Shown: piece after piece, positions 7,041 through 9,162 of the stretch
How the letters are laid out: each line of letters begins with the position of its first letter
Position numbering within the stretch: the first letter of the stretch is position 1
NCBI GenBank assembly: GCA_030833265.1
Contig: JAURHO010000060.1
Coordinates: 1-9,162, forward strand
Source: Crocinitomicaceae bacterium
GTDB lineage: Bacteria; Bacteroidota; Bacteroidia; Flavobacteriales_D; Crocinitomicaceae
Direction: 5' to 3'
DNA: 9,162 nucleotides
Notes under the pieces: generated by a model
Seen by the model: only the letters and a program-made list of their open reading frames with translations
Databases searched by the model: none
Told to the model about the DNA's origin: nothing
Position numbers and translations under genes: made by a program

Positions 7041-7706
7041 TCATCTTGGTGTCAAGACAATTATATTATCAATAAGGGACTGATTTTCTTTCAAAGAAAA
7101 AGTGTTGGTCCGGACCATAACAGCCTGTTGATTTTTACTGAGGGTTCCGAGCTTGTTTTCGAAGCGCAAAACTGGTCTTTCGAAACGGGCAATTGAGGTG
7201 TAAATCCCTTCTTTTAATAGTGCTTCGTCTTCAAATTTGTAGGCTTTTATTTGCTCAGCAACATAACCTGGAATACTGCGCTTAAGCGTTGTGCCGTCCC
7301 AACTGAGCCAATTTTCTTCTTGCTGTAAATTGACTTTGTCTTTGCTAATTTGTTCGATGCTGCGTTTAATGCCATCTTGCAAGAGCTTAACATTGGTGAA
7401 ATCGCAACTCAGTTTGGAAATAAAATCGGTATAGTTTTCCTCCATTAAAACATTACTGATACCCGGTTGGGCGTCCAGAATTTTGACAAACTCTTTGATT
7501 TTGGCTGAAATCTGTTCAATAGACGGAACAGGCTTACCTTGTAAACTGTCTAGCGCCAAAATTGAATTGACTTTTACTTTGCTCGCACTTAAATTGATTT
7601 TGTATTTCAAACTCCCTGAACCATCGTTATTGAGGGTGAGGTCATCTGAAATTTCAATGCACGATGCAAAAAGAAAAAGCAAGCAACAAGTGAGTATAAA
7701 TTTCAT
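7041..7706 (-). CDS. Small lipoprotein of unknown function
   Basis: A 221-residue predicted lipoprotein. The signal sequence MKFILTCCLLFLFASC ends in a lipobox-like FASC, with C16 as the acylated residue. The mature N-terminus is CIEISDDLTLNNDGSGSL. The DGSG turn followed by LKYKINLSASK is a common opening of Bacteroidota lipoproteins, vaguely like LppM-type (DUF3153) domains, but I would not assign that family. The SDD at residues 20-22 resembles the acidic lipoprotein export signal that directs Bacteroidota lipoproteins to the cell surface. The rest alternates predicted helix (residues 60-80, 105-122) and strand. No catalytic motif is seen. A -7 box TAATTTTG lies 25 bases upstream, overlapping the SRAP stop codon, so this gene may head its own transcript with the two envelope genes downstream. 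It starts with ATG at 7706. Confidence 0.78.
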   Translation of the reverse strand: MKFILTCCLLFLFASCIEISDDLTLNNDGSGSLKYKINLSASKVKVNSILALDSLQGKPVPSIEQISAKIKEFVKILDAQPGISNVLMEENYTDFISKLSCDFTNVKLLQDGIKRSIEQISKDKVNLQQEENWLSWDGTTLKRSIPGYVAEQIKAYKFEDEALLKEGIYTSIARFERPVLRFENKLGTLSKNQQAVMVRTNTFSLKENQSLIDNIIVLTPR

Positions 7707-7731
7707 GGGGCGACGTGTACAATAGTGGTGC

Positions 7732-7739
7732 CAAAATTA
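7732..7739 (-). promoter_or_regulatory. Perfect -7 box TAnnTTTG before the lipoprotein gene
   Basis: TAATTTTG on the minus strand exactly matches the Bacteroidota -7 element. It overlaps the TAA stop of the SRAP gene (7739-7737) and lies 25 bases before the lipoprotein ATG, giving a plausible short 5' leader. I see no TTTG at the usual -33 distance, so it is tentative. Confidence 0.35.
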
Positions 7740-8447
7740 ATCAAATAAGCCCTTTTGGATGCCTAATGGATTCTCAAATTTGGCGCTCACGTCAGAAATA
7801 TTGGCATTCGAACTTAAAATAATGCGTTTGTCGATCTCCCAGGCGTCGAGTTGAATCTTTGTGCGGTCTGCTATTTGATCTAAATGCAGCGCGCCATTCA
7901 ACCAAGAATTTTCTTCATCGGCACTTAAAATTAAAGGCATGCGCTTCTTAGAATTATGAATTTCAGACATGAGCGCATTTGCCTCGGTCGTTAAGATCGT
8001 AAAAGTTTTTTCTTGCGCTCCGGTGGATGGATTGAGCCAAGTATCATAAAGACCTGCAATGGAAAAAACCGACTGTCCAAGATCTTTGATAAAATAAGGA
8101 ATCTTGAGCTTTCCTTGGGTTTGCCATTCAAAGAAGCCCGATGAAGGCACCAAACAGCGCTTGCTCGAAACCAAGTGTTTGAAAGAGGCTTTTTCGGTGC
8201 AGGTTTCTATCCGTGCATTGAGTGTTTTACTGGCAAATTCCATCCAATTTCCACCTTTGTACCATTGCGGCAGCAGGCCCCAGCGCATTTGTTGCAAGAC
8301 CTCATCGTTTGTAACAATGTGCCATTGAGGAAAATGAAAACCCGACGCAAAAAAATAAGGCAATTCAGGAGCTGCTACCGGTTTTAACTTTTGATAGCGC
8401 TCGGCAAGTTGCTGGGTTGAGGAAGTGGAAGAATTACTGTAGCACAT
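7737..8447 (-). CDS. SOS response-associated peptidase family protein (SRAP, YedK/HMCES-like)
   Basis: A 236-residue SRAP protein. Relatives (E. coli YedK, human HMCES) bind abasic sites in single-stranded DNA and form a stable thiazolidine crosslink through their N-terminal cysteine. The ATG at 8447 is chosen because it places the catalytic Cys directly after the initiator Met (MCYS); a TTG two codons upstream would bury it. Matches to the YedK active site are C2, N77 and R79 in NARIET (77-82), E107 in GFFEW (104-108), and H164 in IHNSKKRMP (163-171). Other family motifs are RWGLLPQWYK (55-64), KRCLVPSSGFFEW (96-108) and FSIAGLYDTW (128-137). Length is normal and all key residues are present, so it should be active. 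It is cytoplasmic. It follows groEL on the same strand beyond a terminator, and the lipoprotein gene begins 30 bases after its stop. Confidence 0.94.
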   Translation of the reverse strand: MCYSNSSTSSTQQLAERYQKLKPVAAPELPYFFASGFHFPQWHIVTNDEVLQQMRWGLLPQWYKGGNWMEFASKTLNARIETCTEKASFKHLVSSKRCLVPSSGFFEWQTQGKLKIPYFIKDLGQSVFSIAGLYDTWLNPSTGAQEKTFTILTTEANALMSEIHNSKKRMPLILSADEENSWLNGALHLDQIADRTKIQLDAWEIDKRIILSSNANISDVSAKFENPLGIQKGLFD

Positions 8448-8450
8448 TTT

Positions 8451-8458
8451 CAAATTTA
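8451..8458 (-). promoter_or_regulatory. Perfect -7 box TAnnTTTG just before the SRAP gene
   Basis: TAAATTTG on the minus strand exactly matches the Bacteroidota -7 element. It ends 3 bases before the ATG at 8447, and its first T is the last base of the groEL terminator T tract. Use of this box would give a leaderless or nearly leaderless mRNA. No clear TTTG is found at -33, where the terminator stem lies. Confidence 0.35.
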
Positions 8459-8485
8459 AAAAAAGAAAGCCACCCGAAGGTGGCT
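8458..8485 (-). terminator. groEL: Intrinsic terminator downstream of groEL
   Basis: Read on the minus strand, a 7-bp perfect stem AGCCACC / GGTGGCT with a TTCG loop (8485-8468) is followed by TTCTTTTTTT (8467-8458). This is a canonical Rho-independent terminator for transcripts arriving from groEL. The UUCG tetraloop closed by C-G is unusually stable. The plus-strand side lacks a T tract, so it acts in one direction only. Confidence 0.85.
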
Positions 8486-8536
8486 CTATATAGACATTTC
8501 TCGCTATCCGAATGAATCGGGAAGAAAGAAACGGTA

Positions 8537-8554
8537 AAGAGCCCGAAGGCTCTT
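8537..8554 (-). terminator. groEL: Second UUCG hairpin directly after the groEL stop
   Basis: On the minus strand AAGAGCC-TTCG-GGCTCTT forms a 7-bp perfect stem starting 6 bases after the groEL TAA (8563-8561). The bases that follow (TACCGTTTCTTTCTTC) are pyrimidine-rich but not a clean T tract, so it may be a weaker terminator or an mRNA 3'-end stabiliser ahead of the strong terminator at 8458-8485. Confidence 0.6.
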
Positions 8555-8560
8555 GAATCC

Positions 8561-9162
8561 TTACATCATGCCTGGCATTCCGCCACCCATTCCTGCCATG
8601 GCAGCAGCTGGGTTTGCTTCTTCAGGCTCATCAGCGATGACGCACTCAGTAGTGAGGAGCATGGCTGCAATTGAAGATGCGTTCTCAACGGCAATACGCG
8701 TCACTTTTGTTGGGTCAATGACACCAGACTTGTAGAGCGGTTCGAAAACATCGGTGCGGGCGTTGTAACCGAAGTCGGCTTTGCCTTCGCGTACTTTTTG
8801 AACGATCACTGCGCCTTCACCACCAGCATTGGCAATGATTTGACGCAATGGCTCTTCAACGGCGCGCTTCACGATTTGAATTCCTGTAAGTTCATCTTCG
8901 TTTTCACCTGTCAAAGAATCCAATGTTTCAATGGCACGAATCAACGCAACACCTCCACCTGGAACAATTCCTTCCTCCACAGCGGCGCGCGTTGCAGCAA
9001 GTGCATCATCCACTCGGTCTTTCTTTTCTTTCATCTCCACCTCTGTAGCGGCTCCGACATACAATACCGCAACACCACCGGCTAACTTAGCCAAACGCTC
9101 TTGCAACTTCTCGCGATCATAATCGGAAGTAGTTTTTTCTATTTGTGCTTTGATTTCAGCTA
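8561..9162 (-). CDS. groEL: Chaperonin GroEL (60 kDa), partial (5' end outside window)
   Basis: The C-terminal 199 residues of the GroEL chaperonin, which folds proteins as a double-heptamer ring with GroES in the cytoplasm. The visible sequence begins AEIKAQIEKTTSDYDREKLQ and includes ERLAKLAGGVAVLYVGAATE. The DRVDDALAATRAAVEEG segment contains the aspartate equivalent to the E. coli ATP-hydrolysis residue D398, and is followed by VPGGGVALIRA. The equatorial-domain end GVIDPTKVTRIAVENASSIA and LLTTECVIADEPEE are also present. The protein ends in a flexible tail AGMGGGMPGMM, the GGM-repeat type found in most bacterial GroELs. Nothing is truncated at the C-terminus. groES is expected upstream, to the right of the window. 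Transcription ends at the two hairpins downstream. Confidence 0.98.
   Translation of the reverse strand, partial: AEIKAQIEKTTSDYDREKLQERLAKLAGGVAVLYVGAATEVEMKEKKDRVDDALAATRAAVEEGIVPGGGVALIRAIETLDSLTGENEDELTGIQIVKRAVEEPLRQIIANAGGEGAVIVQKVREGKADFGYNARTDVFEPLYKSGVIDPTKVTRIAVENASSIAAMLLTTECVIADEPEEANPAAAMAGMGGGMPGMM

Noticed and set aside
8485..8494. 10-bp perfect palindrome TCTATATAGA
   Set aside because: Short, AT-rich and not repeated elsewhere in the window; not enough to call a regulator site.
8508..8520. Small inverted repeat CCGA-ATGAA-TCGG between the two groEL hairpins
   Set aside because: A 4-bp stem is too short to claim as an operator or terminator; treated as chance.
8798..9122. 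Plus-strand open frames opposite groEL
   Set aside because: They are antisense to highly conserved groEL sequence. Their composition (Ala/Thr/Ser-rich) is what the complement of groEL codons gives.

Overview
The window looks like a chromosomal segment of a Bacteroidota bacterium, most likely in or near the Flavobacteriales. The evidence is moderate GC with no clear Shine-Dalgarno sequences, several matches to the Bacteroidota -7 promoter box TAnnTTTG, a DUF4836-type envelope protein, a short ManC-type guanylyltransferase, and a GroEL ending in a GGM-rich tail. I see no mobile element, CRISPR array, rRNA or tRNA. All intergenic gaps are short; the largest is about 113 bases, between groEL and the SRAP gene.

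Left part (1-1051, minus strand): an Mla-type lipid ABC transporter, permease MlaE followed by ATPase MlaF with a 4-base overlap. MlaF runs off the left edge. The divergent plus-strand operon (1116-3799) encodes a SprT-like zinc metalloprotease, a mannose-1-phosphate guanylyltransferase and a DusB-like tRNA-dihydrouridine synthase, packed with a 14-base overlap and a 3-base gap. The dihydrouridine synthase is split by one extra base in an A6 run, and both halves are otherwise perfectly family-like.

Middle and right (3802-8447, minus strand): an SRAP protein (YedK/HMCES type, AP-site DNA crosslinking), then three genes for exported proteins of unknown function: a small lipoprotein, a DUF4836-like secreted protein and a membrane-anchored protein. 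The last two look like diverged paralogues. The last of them ends 2 bases from the end of the dihydrouridine synthase gene, so the two operons converge with no room for an intergenic terminator.

Right edge (8561-9162, minus strand): the C-terminal 199 residues of GroEL. It is followed by two hairpins with UUCG loops, the second a canonical intrinsic terminator whose T tract overlaps a perfect TAnnTTTG box 3 bases before the SRAP start codon.

Most genes are housekeeping. The least understood part is the three-gene envelope cluster. The most checkable oddities are the dihydrouridine synthase frameshift and the -7 boxes abutting start codons, which suggest leaderless or nearly leaderless mRNAs.
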